Assembly: GCA_017547395.1 (NCBI GenBank)
Contig: JAFYPS010000146.1
Location: 1-17,751 of the forward strand
Source of the DNA: Clostridia bacterium
GTDB lineage: Bacteria; Bacillota_A; Clostridia; Oscillospirales; CAG-272
Length of the DNA: 17,751 nt
Reading direction: 5' to 3'
Of the stretch, positions 7,118-14,721 are shown piece by piece. A model generated the notes under the pieces. It searched no databases. It saw nothing but the letters and a program-made list of their open reading frames with translations, and had not been told where the DNA came from. A program made the translations under genes and the position numbers. How positions within the stretch are numbered: position 1 is the first letter of the stretch; the number at the start of each line of letters is the position of its first letter.

Positions 7118-7537
7118 ATTTTTTTGAAAAATTATAATATATTAGTAAAAAAAGGCTATTTGCTGCGATATGCGATGAAAATAAGCTAATACATGAAAAA
7201 ACTTTTTGACAAGATGTGCAATTTGTATATCTGTAGAAAAAAATTCTTGAATTTTGTCTAAAATGACCAAAAAGCCGAGGCGCAATTTTAGGGAGAAAAA
7301 TGAGTTTAAAATCCCCCAAAAATGTTAATAAAATTAAACTTGTAACAAAAATGAGATTTAATACGCGATTTTTATGTATAAAAACAAGCGATTATGTTAA
7401 CGAAATTAACATAATCGCTTTTGAAAGGTGGTTTTTGTTTTTATTGTTGCTTTGCCTTTTGCAGCACGAAAACAACTTGATTGCGGATTTTTGCCTGATG
7501 TGAAGAAAAAATGAAAAGAAGGTGCATTTTAGCGTAC
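7118..7537. other. AT-rich intergenic region without a supported gene
   Basis: About 420 bases between the terminator and the next promoter. Visible items are a perfect -35-like TTGACA at 7206-7211 with only a poor -10 (TATCTG at 7228-7233), a short frame starting at 7300 that I do not accept as a gene, and the 15-bp hairpin at 7386-7420. If the weak promoter works, it and the hairpin would bound an RNA of about 180 nt, but nothing else supports a small RNA. The motif TGTTAA-NN-AAATTAA occurs at 7323 and again at 7395. Confidence 0.5.
7386..7422 (+). terminator. Long perfect hairpin followed by TTTT
   Basis: AAGCGATTATGTTAA (7386-7400) pairs with its exact complement at 7406-7420 across the loop CGAAA. 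The T-run is 7419-7422. The stem is long but AT-rich and the T-run is short, so termination would be modest. It could end stray transcription into the transporter promoter about 120 bases downstream, end a small RNA, or be a protein-binding dyad. Confidence 0.45.
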
Positions 7538-7566
7538 TTGACAACAATAGCCTTCTATGTTAGAAT
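7538..7566 (+). promoter_or_regulatory. Sigma-A promoter of the five-gene transport operon
   Basis: A perfect TTGACA (7538-7543), a 17-base spacer and TAGAAT (7561-7566, five of six). Transcription should start near 7573, giving a leader of about 127 nt. The strength of the boxes suits a highly expressed binding protein. Confidence 0.83.
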
Positions 7567-7598
7567 ATACAAGACAAATTATGGGTAATTATGCACAT

Positions 7599-7672
7599 AA
7601 CCGGTTTCGGTGTTTGTCGAAAACCGCGGTTTTGTGCTTTTTACTCTACGCGCGCGTGTATACGCGTGTATC
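7599..7672 (+). promoter_or_regulatory. Palindrome-rich leader of the transport operon, candidate operators or structured 5' UTR
   Basis: Four elements crowd the leader: AACCGGTT (7599-7606); a 14-bp perfect palindrome AAAACCGCGGTTTT (7620-7633); a CG-alternating stretch at 7649-7656; and a 10-base tandem repeat CGCGTGTATA/CGCGTGTATC (7653-7672). CGGTTTCG (7602-7609) can also pair with 7618-7626 with one bulged A, forming an RNA hairpin. Palindromes with a central CG inside AT arms resemble LacI/GalR-family operators. No known riboswitch is recognised. Confidence 0.4.
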
Positions 7673-7699
7673 ACAGCTAAGCTTTGGGAGGAAAAATCT

Positions 7700-10600
7700 A
7701 TGATGAGAACAAAACTTTCAAAAGTGTTGGCTCTCTTCCTTGCCTTTGTTATGGCTTGCGGCAGTTTCTCTGCTGTAGCGTTTGCTACGGAAACAGAGGA
7801 GAAAACTACTGCCGGCGGCCGTACCATGCAGGAATGGAATGAGATTCTCAACACGGTCGACTACGAGGAATACCTTGCGGAATACTCGGAGGCGACAACA
7901 GCAACTGCTTCGGTTACTATTGATGCTACCGAGTACGTTGCGGAGAAGACAACGGACAAAGCCGCAAAGGTTGTGTTCGATGTCGCAGATGACAAAGAAG
8001 AATCGCTCTACACTTCTGCGAGCGGAAAGGTTACCTGGAACGTTAGCGTTCCCAAGACCGGCCTTTATACCGTAACTCTTGAGTGCTATCCCGGTGACGC
8101 TACTCTTGAAGCAGGCGTTAAGGAGCGCTCCACTGCTGTTGAACGTATTCTCTACATTAACGGTAAAGTGCCTTATTCCGAGGCGCGCTCGATTACAATT
8201 TCAAAAACCTGGGCACCCGTGTACACTGCACTTGCGGACGGAACAGTTCGTTTCCTTAAGGACGTTTCGGGCAACGATATCCGTCCCGATAACGTAAGTG
8301 CGGTTGACTGGATCGAATACACGGTTAAGGATGCAACCGGATATTATGCAGACCCGCTTCAGTTCTACTTTGAAGCAGGCGAGAACACGATAACGCTCGA
8401 GTCCACCCGTGAGCCCATGAACATAAAGTCTATAACGCTCAGTCCTATTGAGGATATTCCTACGTACGAAGAGTACAAGGCTAACGTTGCTAAGACTAAC
8501 GGTGCTTACACCAAGGGACAGGACGTTATAAAACTCGAGGCAGAGGAGCCTGCACGTCAGTCGGATGAGTCTATTTACCCCCTCACCGACCGTACAAGCG
8601 CAATTTCCTCACCTCAGGACCCGCAGCTTCAGCTTCTCAACTTTATGGGCGGAAGCGAAAACTTCAAGACTGTAGGTCAGTGGGTTGAATACGATTTTGA
8701 CGTTAAAACCGAGGGCTTCTACACGATTGCTCTCCGTTCCAAGCAGAATGATATTTCCGGTATGTTTACCTCGAGAGCAATTTATCTCGACGGCAAACTT
8801 CCTTTTGAGGAATGCAGAGAACTCCGCTTTGACTACTCAAAGGACTGGAAGTGTGAGGGTGTCAGTGACGGCGAAACCGAATTTGAGTTTTATCTCACTC
8901 CCGGCAAGCATACACTTCGCCTTGAAGTAAGCCTTGGCCAGTTTGCGGACATCATCCGACAGGTTGAATCCTCCCTGAATAATATAAACCATTGCTATCT
9001 CGATATTATGAAGCTTACCGGTGCGGATCCTGATGAGTACCGTGACTACGGCTTTGAAAGACTCATGCCCAACACTATCCGTACAATGCTTATCGAGTCG
9101 AGAAACCTTTATGCAGTTTCTGAGTACATCACGGAACTCTGCGGTGAAAAGGGTTCGCAGACCGCAACTCTCGACAAGGTTGCGTTCCTGCTTGACCGTA
9201 TGGGAGGAGACGAGGATGAAATCGCTCCTAACCTTGACAACCTCAAGACGTATATCGGTACTCTCGGTACCTGGCTTAACAACGTACGTACTCAGCCGCT
9301 CCGCGTTGACTACATTATGATTCAGTCTTCTGATGCAGAGCTGCCTCGTGCAAACGCTTCTTTCTTTGAGGCTGTTGCATTCGAGTTCAAGGCGTTTATA
9401 GCAAGCTTCTTCACCGACTACAGCACAATGGGTGCGGTTTCTGAGGCGGCTACCGAGAAGAACATTGAAGTATGGACCACTGAAGGACGCGACCAGGCGA
9501 AGATTCTTAAGAATCTCGTTGCAGGTGAATTTACCGCGGGCAGCGACATCGGTGTAAACGTAAAACTCGTTACCCCCGGTACTCTTCTTCCCTCGGTACT
9601 TTCCGGACAGGGACCTGACGCCTTCCTTGGTGCAGCGGGTGTTGACGTTATCAACTATGCAATTCGTAACGCGGTGCTTCCGCTTAACGATTTTGACGGC
9701 TTCGATGCGGCTATGTCCGAGTTCCATGAGTCTTCGGTTCTTCCTGTAAGCCTTTACGGCACTGTTTACGGTATGCCGGAAAGAGTTGCATTCCAGATGA
9801 TGTTCGTACGTATCGACATTCTTGCAGACCTCGGTCTTGAGATTCCTAAGACTTGGGATGACCTTCTTGCGATGCTTCCCGTACTTCAGGCTAACAATAT
9901 GTCTATCGGTCTTAGCAAGGACTACGATATCTTCCTTTATCAGATGGGCGGCGACAGATTTGCTGATGACGGTCTGCGTTGCGGTCTTGATTCCAACATA
10001 GCGCTTGAGGCATTCGAAAAGTATACCAGATTCTATACCGACTATTCGTTCCCGTACACCTTTGACGGTCCTAACCGTTTCAGAACGGGTGAAATGCCGA
10101 TTCTTATTGCTGACTATGCTTCCACATACAATCAGCTCACCGTATTTGCAACTGAAATTGACGGTCTTTGGGAAATGGTTCCGCTGCCCGGCACCGTACG
10201 CGCAGACGGCACTGTTAACTACAATGCGGTTAATGCGGTTGCAGCAACGATTATGCTTCACGGCACTTCCGACCCTGAAAGCGCATGGGAGTTTATGCGT
10301 TGGTACTGCGGCAAGGATGCGCAGGCTGCTTACGGTAGTGATCTTGTAACAACGATCGGTCAGGCGGCGAAGTACCATACCGCTAACAGAGAAGCAATTG
10401 CAGAAATGCCTTGGACAACGAGCGAGTATGAAGCACTTTCCGATCAGTTCAACAATCTTTCTGCAATCCAGAACTTCCCCGGTGCATACATTTTCGCACG
10501 TTACCTCAACTTTGCGCAGCTTTCCGTAGTTAACGACGGTGCAGACCCTGTTACCGAGCTTCAGAGCTACGTAACTACTATTAATAAGGAAATTACACGT

Positions 10601-10708
10601 AAGCGTGAAGAATTCGGACTTCCCACTCTTGAAGCGGGCAAGACTTATGCAAATTCCCCTGAGGTTTATGAACAGATGCAGGCATGGCTTGCCGAAAACG
10701 GCAACTAA
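7700..10708 (+). CDS. Large extracellular carbohydrate-binding protein (ABC solute-binding protein with two N-terminal beta-sandwich modules)
   Basis: A 1002-residue secreted protein, more than twice the usual solute-binding protein length. Residues 1-29 are a signal peptide (basic MMRTKLSK, hydrophobic core, AFA before Thr30). Two related beta-sandwich modules follow, about 75-250 and 275-440, each with a GLYT/GFYT strand, a LYINGKVPYSEAR or IYLDGKLPFEECR element and a closing EAGENTITLE or TPGKHTLRLE strand, resembling carbohydrate-binding modules. A mostly helical linker spans about 455-580. The C-terminal part (about 586-975) is the solute-binding domain: GQGPDAFLG near 636-644, YGMPERV near 690-696, and IPKTWDDLLAM near 715-725. 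The ligand is probably a complex saccharide captured at the cell surface for the two permeases encoded next. The start at 7700 follows GGGAGG (7686-7691) by eight bases; a start at 7610 would destroy the signal peptide. VMAC at 17-20 is a poor lipobox, so membrane anchoring is uncertain. Confidence 0.85.
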   Translation: MMRTKLSKVLALFLAFVMACGSFSAVAFATETEEKTTAGGRTMQEWNEILNTVDYEEYLAEYSEATTATASVTIDATEYVAEKTTDKAAKVVFDVADDKEESLYTSASGKVTWNVSVPKTGLYTVTLECYPGDATLEAGVKERSTAVERILYINGKVPYSEARSITISKTWAPVYTALADGTVRFLKDVSGNDIRPDNVSAVDWIEYTVKDATGYYADPLQFYFEAGENTITLESTREPMNIKSITLSPIEDIPTYEEYKANVAKTNGAYTKGQDVIKLEAEEPARQSDESIYPLTDRTSAISSPQDPQLQLLNFMGGSENFKTVGQWVEYDFDVKTEGFYTIALRSKQNDISGMFTSRAIYLDGKLPFEECRELRFDYSKDWKCEGVSDGETEFEFYLTPGKHTLRLEVSLGQFADIIRQVESSLNNINHCYLDIMKLTGADPDEYRDYGFERLMPNTIRTMLIESRNLYAVSEYITELCGEKGSQTATLDKVAFLLDRMGGDEDEIAPNLDNLKTYIGTLGTWLNNVRTQPLRVDYIMIQSSDAELPRANASFFEAVAFEFKAFIASFFTDYSTMGAVSEAATEKNIEVWTTEGRDQAKILKNLVAGEFTAGSDIGVNVKLVTPGTLLPSVLSGQGPDAFLGAAGVDVINYAIRNAVLPLNDFDGFDAAMSEFHESSVLPVSLYGTVYGMPERVAFQMMFVRIDILADLGLEIPKTWDDLLAMLPVLQANNMSIGLSKDYDIFLYQMGGDRFADDGLRCGLDSNIALEAFEKYTRFYTDYSFPYTFDGPNRFRTGEMPILIADYASTYNQLTVFATEIDGLWEMVPLPGTVRADGTVNYNAVNAVAATIMLHGTSDPESAWEFMRWYCGKDAQAAYGSDLVTTIGQAAKYHTANREAIAEMPWTTSEYEALSDQFNNLSAIQNFPGAYIFARYLNFAQLSVVNDGADPVTELQSYVTTINKEITRKREEFGLPTLEAGKTYANSPEVYEQMQAWLAENGN

Positions 10709-10721
10709 TAAGCGGACGCTT
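10689..10721 (+). promoter_or_regulatory. Hairpins at the 3' end of the binding-protein gene
   Basis: TTGCCG-AAAA-CGGCAA (10689-10704) is a perfect 6-bp stem ending just before the stop codon. AAGCG-GA-CGCTT (10710-10721) follows it. There is no T-run, so this is not a full terminator. Such stems after the first gene of transport operons can protect the upstream mRNA and raise binding-protein levels over permeases; that role here is inference. Confidence 0.3.
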
Positions 10722-10759
10722 GTAAATTACTCACTATATAATAAAAGGAGAGAAAATTC

Positions 10760-11707
10760 ATGTCAAACAAAACGGCAGTAAAGCGTCCGGTAAATCAAAA
10801 AGACATGACCAAGTGGCAGTGGACCTGGAAAGAGATTAAAAAGAACAAGGTAGCGTATTTGTTCATCGCACCCTTTATGTTCCTCTTCTTCATCTTCACT
10901 GTATGGCCTGTACTCTTGTCTATTTCGCTCAGCTTTACAGACTTTAATATGCTTGAGATGCCTAACTTCCTTGGCCTCAGCAACTATATCAGACTTTTCC
11001 TTGATGACGACGTATTTATTCTTGCAGCTCAGAACACGCTTATTTTTGCGTGCATCACGGGTCCTGTATCATACATACTGTCGCTTCTCATCGCATGGTT
11101 TATCAACGAGCTTGGTCCCAAGCTCCGTTCGGTAGTAACCCTTATCTTCTATGCACCTTCAATTTCAGGTTCTGTTTACCTTGTATGGCAGACACTCTTC
11201 AGCTCTGACTCTTACGGTTGGGTAAACGGTACACTCCTTAATATGGGTGTTATAGACGATGCGGTTCTCTGGTTCCAGGATGCCGACTACGTTATGCCTC
11301 TTTGTATCGTAGTTGCACTTTGGACTTCGCTCGGTACTGCGTTCCTTTCCTTCATTGCAGGTCTTCAGAACGTACCGCGCCATCTGTACGAAGCAGGTGC
11401 TGTTGACGGTGTAAAGAACCGTTGGCAGGAATTCTGGTATATCACCCTTCCTTATATGCGTCCTCAGCTTATGTTCGGTGCAGTGCTTTCGATTACACAG
11501 TCGTTCGGCTTCGGCGGTATCGTTACCGCGCTTTGCGGATTCCCCTCCGTTGACTATGCGGCTCACACGATTATGCACCACCTTGACGACTACGGCGGAC
11601 AGCGCTATGAGATGGGTTATGCCTCTGCAATTGCAGTAATACTCTTCGTAATAATGATTACTGCAAACACATTAATAAAGAAAGGATTATCGAAGATAGG
11701 ACAGTAA
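10760..11707 (+). CDS. Carbohydrate ABC transporter permease, LplB/UgpA-like
   Basis: A 315-residue inner-membrane subunit of the sugar importer fed by the preceding binding protein. A basic cytoplasmic N-terminus (1-30) is followed by six hydrophobic segments, about 31-58, 87-115, 122-147, 178-201, 236-258 and 286-308. The cytoplasmic EAA loop that docks the ATPase is EAGAVDGVKNRWQEFWYITL at 211-230, followed by P231, matching the EAA-x3-G-x9-I-x-LP pattern. Length and topology fit the first permease of the CUT1/YtcP class. AAGGAG at 10745-10750 lies nine bases before the ATG. The gene is 51 bases after the binding-protein stop and one base before the second permease, with which it should form a heterodimer. 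No ATPase gene is present nearby. Confidence 0.92.
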   Translation: MSNKTAVKRPVNQKDMTKWQWTWKEIKKNKVAYLFIAPFMFLFFIFTVWPVLLSISLSFTDFNMLEMPNFLGLSNYIRLFLDDDVFILAAQNTLIFACITGPVSYILSLLIAWFINELGPKLRSVVTLIFYAPSISGSVYLVWQTLFSSDSYGWVNGTLLNMGVIDDAVLWFQDADYVMPLCIVVALWTSLGTAFLSFIAGLQNVPRHLYEAGAVDGVKNRWQEFWYITLPYMRPQLMFGAVLSITQSFGFGGIVTALCGFPSVDYAAHTIMHHLDDYGGQRYEMGYASAIAVILFVIMITANTLIKKGLSKIGQ

Positions 11708-11708
11708 T

Positions 11709-12581
11709 ATGGCTAAATTAAGAACACGTTCACATAAAGTTGTCCTCAGCCGTAGCGGCGGCGGAGACTTCGGCATTAATCTTTTCCTTATTATAATGGG
11801 AACCTTTATGTTCCTGCCGATGTACTACGTTATCATGCAGTCTCTCAAGCCTCTTGACGAGCTTTGGATGTTCCCGCCCCGTTTCTACGTTGAAAGCCCC
11901 ACGCTTTCAAACTTCGGCGACCTGTTTACTCTTATGAGTGACAACTACGTACCTTTTTCGCGTTACATATTCAACACCGTATTCATTTCGGTTACCGGTA
12001 CTTTTGGTAACTTGCTTCTTTCCTCGATGGCAGCGTATGCGCTTGCAAAGCTGAAGTTCCCGGGACGCAAGTTCTTCTTCCAGCTTGTAGTTACGTCGCT
12101 TATGTTCCATCAGACGGTTACAGCGATTGCAAACTTCCTTACTATGAGTACTCTCCGTTGGCTTGACTCATATTTTGCTATTATTATTCCTGCGTTCTGT
12201 ACTTCAATGGGTCTTTACCTTATGAAGCAGTTTATGGAAACCGGTGTTTCCAACGAGGTTCTTGAGAGTGCAAGACTTGACGGTTCAAGCGAATTCAGAA
12301 CCTTCTGGATAATCGCAATGCCTATGGTTAAGCCTGCATGGCTTACACTTATGATCGAGTCCTTCAAGGGACTTTGGAACGCGGGCAACTCGATTTACAT
12401 TTACAGCGAGCAGCTTAAAACGTTCAACTATGCAATCAACCAGATCGTAACAGGCGGTATCGCCCGTGCCGGTGTCGGTGCTGCAGCAACAGTTATTATG
12501 ATGATAGTTCCTATCACCGTATTCGTAATCTGCCAGAGCAACGTTATTGAAACGATGGGCTCGAGTGGTATGAAGGACTAA
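11709..12581 (+). CDS. Carbohydrate ABC transporter permease, LplC/UgpE-like
   Basis: A 290-residue second membrane subunit of the same importer. Hydrophobic segments lie near 21-44, 87-112, 121-143, 153-175, 206-225 and 253-276. The EAA-type loop is LESARLDGSSEFRTFWIIAM at 185-204, followed by P205. MKQFMETGVSNEVLESARLDG is characteristic of the MalG-type half. The C-terminal tail (ETMGSSGMKD) is typical of this subfamily. Only one base separates the upstream stop from this ATG, and the ribosome-binding site AGGA (11698-11701) is inside the end of the first permease gene, so the two are probably translated together in equal amounts. The sugar transported cannot be deduced from permease sequence. 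Confidence 0.92.
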   Translation: MAKLRTRSHKVVLSRSGGGDFGINLFLIIMGTFMFLPMYYVIMQSLKPLDELWMFPPRFYVESPTLSNFGDLFTLMSDNYVPFSRYIFNTVFISVTGTFGNLLLSSMAAYALAKLKFPGRKFFFQLVVTSLMFHQTVTAIANFLTMSTLRWLDSYFAIIIPAFCTSMGLYLMKQFMETGVSNEVLESARLDGSSEFRTFWIIAMPMVKPAWLTLMIESFKGLWNAGNSIYIYSEQLKTFNYAINQIVTGGIARAGVGAAATVIMMIVPITVFVICQSNVIETMGSSGMKD

Positions 12582-12594
12582 GGGAGGTATACAA

Positions 12595-14700
12595 ATGAAA
12601 ATAATTACTAAAATACTTCTCTGTCTTTTTGCACTTGTATTTGCTCTTACTCCTCTTGCAGGCGCTATAGAGCCTTACACCACCTACACGTATGCAAAGG
12701 ACGGTACTCCCCGTATTTCTCCTACTGCATATTCTCCTGTAATGAACGTTGACTCCGAATATATGGGACTCAACGTTAAGCTTGACGATCCGAGAGACCT
12801 TTTCGTTGACTGCGACGGAAACGTTTACATTGTAGATGCGGCAAACAATCGCGTTATCGTGCTTGACCCTAACTACAAGCTTTCTTTTGAAATCAAGGAT
12901 TTCATTAACGGTCAGGGTATTCCGGACGGCTTTACAAAGCCCAGCGGCGTATTTGCAAATGACAAGCAGATTTTCGTCTGCGATACCGATGCAAACCGTA
13001 TCGTTGTGTTCGACCGCGAGGGTAACTTTGAAAAAATCCTTGCAAAACCTTCAAGCGCACTCTTCGGCGAAGACTCTATCTACAAGCCGATCGCAGTTGC
13101 GGTAGACCAGTATGACAGAATTTACGTTATTTCTTCCACTACATATCAGGGTGTTATCGTGCTTACAAGCGACGGTCAGTTCACCGGATTTATCGGTGCT
13201 CAGGAAGTAACCTACAGCCTTTGGGACGTTATCTGGAGAGGATTCCAGACCAAAGAGCAGCGTCAGAAGTCTGCACAGTCTATCCCTACCGAGTATAACA
13301 ACATCTGTGTTGACTCCGACGGATTTATTTACGTAACTTCTTCATCGATTGGCGCGGGCAATCAGTATAACCAGCTCCGTTCAAGAAGTGCTAAGTATTC
13401 TCCTGTAAGAAAGCTTAACGCAGCGGGCGACGAGATTATGAAGCGTCTCGGTTACTTCTCCCCCTCGGGCGAAGTTAACGTAACCCGTAATACTCTTTCG
13501 AGAATTATTGACGTTGCAGTAGGTCCTGAAAAGACCTGGTCCATCATCGATGAAAAGCGTCAGAAGATTTATACTTACGACGATAACGGTCAGCTTCTCT
13601 TTGCTTTCGGTGACAAGGGCGGTCAGCTCGGTAACCTTACAAGCATTGAGGCAATTGCTTATCAGGGCGACACAATGCTCGTTCTTGATAAGAGCGACGA
13701 CCTTTTCACGGTTTACAAGCGTACTGAGTACGGTGATATCCTTATTTCCGCACTCGCAAACGAGAACAACCGTCAGTTTGACAAGGCTATTGACTATTGG
13801 CAGGAAATTCTCAAGAGAAATTCCAACTTTGACCTTGCCTATATAGGTATCGGACGTTCTTACTACAATGCCGGTGATTACACCGAGGCTATGGAGTATT
13901 ACAAGTCCGCATACGATACCTCAAACTATTCCGCAGCATTCCAGGAAGTACGTAAGCAGTGGATGGAGAACTACTTCCTTCTCATTCCTCTCGGCGTAAT
14001 CGCGTTTGTACTCCTTTGGACGAGATTCTCGAAGTATTATAAGAGAGTCAACAAGGAAACTGCACTTAAGGTTGGTCGCAAGACCTACTGGCAGGAACTC
14101 CTCTATGCTTTCCATCTCATCTTCCATCCGTTCGACGGTTTCTGGGACTTGAAGCATGAAAAGCGCGGTTCCGTACGTGCCGCTTCCACCATTCTCGGTC
14201 TTGCAATTCTTGCATTCTACTATAACTCTATCGGCCGTGGCTACGTACTTAACCCGACCGACGAGTATTCCACCATTTTTGCTCAGGCAGGCTCGATTCT
14301 TGTCCCGCTTGTACTCTGGGTAGTATCAAACTGGTGTCTTACCACTCTCTTTGAGGGCGAAGGAAGTCTTAAGGACGTTTACGTTGCTACCTGCTACGCG
14401 CTCTTCCCGATGATTCTTACCCTCATTCCCGCAACCCTCTTCTCGAACGTAGTTCTCTCAAGCGAAACCGGTATCATCACACTTCTTATCAATATCGGCT
14501 ACGTTTGGACCTTTATGCTGATCTTCTTCGGCGCACAGGTTACACACGACTACACGCTCGGCAAAAACCTTATTATGACTATCGCCACCATTCTCGGTAT
14601 GGCAGTCGTAATGTTCATCGGCATACTTTTCACCAGCCTTATCGGCAATATGGTATCTTTCGTTACCAACATTGTTGTTGAGCTGCAGTACAGAATATAA
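12595..14700 (+). CDS. Secreted NHL beta-propeller / TPR / Yip1-domain membrane protein
   Basis: A 701-residue membrane protein of unknown function. Residues 1-24 are a signal peptide (LAGA then Ile25). Residues about 60-380 hold NHL-type propeller blades: DDPRDLFVDCDGNVYIVDAA near 64-83, then further D-x-x-G-x-x-Y-V and NNRVIVLD/ANRIVVFD units. About 384-445 is a TPR-like helical pair (QFDKAIDYWQEIL; GDYTEAMEYYKSAY). A transmembrane helix lies at 459-475, followed by a basic segment and a Yip1-type domain (about 495-695) with five hydrophobic stretches near 529-545, 563-583, 598-618, 625-648 and 660-685. With the signal peptide cleaved, propeller and TPR would face outside. GGGAGG at 12582-12587 is seven bases from the ATG, directly after the permease stop. 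From memory, similar proteins are labelled YIP1 family and occur beside such transporters in other Firmicutes. A docking, sensing or export-quality role is only speculation. Confidence 0.78.
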   Translation: MKIITKILLCLFALVFALTPLAGAIEPYTTYTYAKDGTPRISPTAYSPVMNVDSEYMGLNVKLDDPRDLFVDCDGNVYIVDAANNRVIVLDPNYKLSFEIKDFINGQGIPDGFTKPSGVFANDKQIFVCDTDANRIVVFDREGNFEKILAKPSSALFGEDSIYKPIAVAVDQYDRIYVISSTTYQGVIVLTSDGQFTGFIGAQEVTYSLWDVIWRGFQTKEQRQKSAQSIPTEYNNICVDSDGFIYVTSSSIGAGNQYNQLRSRSAKYSPVRKLNAAGDEIMKRLGYFSPSGEVNVTRNTLSRIIDVAVGPEKTWSIIDEKRQKIYTYDDNGQLLFAFGDKGGQLGNLTSIEAIAYQGDTMLVLDKSDDLFTVYKRTEYGDILISALANENNRQFDKAIDYWQEILKRNSNFDLAYIGIGRSYYNAGDYTEAMEYYKSAYDTSNYSAAFQEVRKQWMENYFLLIPLGVIAFVLLWTRFSKYYKRVNKETALKVGRKTYWQELLYAFHLIFHPFDGFWDLKHEKRGSVRAASTILGLAILAFYYNSIGRGYVLNPTDEYSTIFAQAGSILVPLVLWVVSNWCLTTLFEGEGSLKDVYVATCYALFPMILTLIPATLFSNVVLSSETGIITLLINIGYVWTFMLIFFGAQVTHDYTLGKNLIMTIATILGMAVVMFIGILFTSLIGNMVSFVTNIVVELQYRI

Positions 14701-14721
14701 GAAAGGAGTGTATGAACCGTT

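Noticed and set aside
7300..7503. A 67-codon frame on the plus strand with GGGAG just before its ATG
   Set aside because: The product has no recognisable pattern, is very AT-rich, contains the long hairpin at 7386-7420 in its middle and has no convincing promoter. A chance frame is more likely, though a small hydrophobic peptide cannot be excluded.
7653..7672. Tandem repeat considered as a CRISPR or microsatellite
   Set aside because: Only two 10-base copies with no spacer; neither reading fits.
7610..7699. Longer N-terminus for the binding protein starting at 7610
   Set aside because: No ribosome-binding site there, and it would place 30 residues before a clear signal peptide. The start at 7700 has GGGAGG at the right distance.
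8837..10378. A long minus-strand open frame (513 codons) inside the binding-protein gene
   Set aside because: It lies wholly antisense to a well-supported gene, has no ribosome-binding site or family features, and arises from the strong codon bias of the sense gene.
10709..10759. Possible full terminator between binding protein and first permease
   Set aside because: The stems have no following T-run and a good ribosome-binding site leads straight into the permease gene; treated as a possible stabiliser only.
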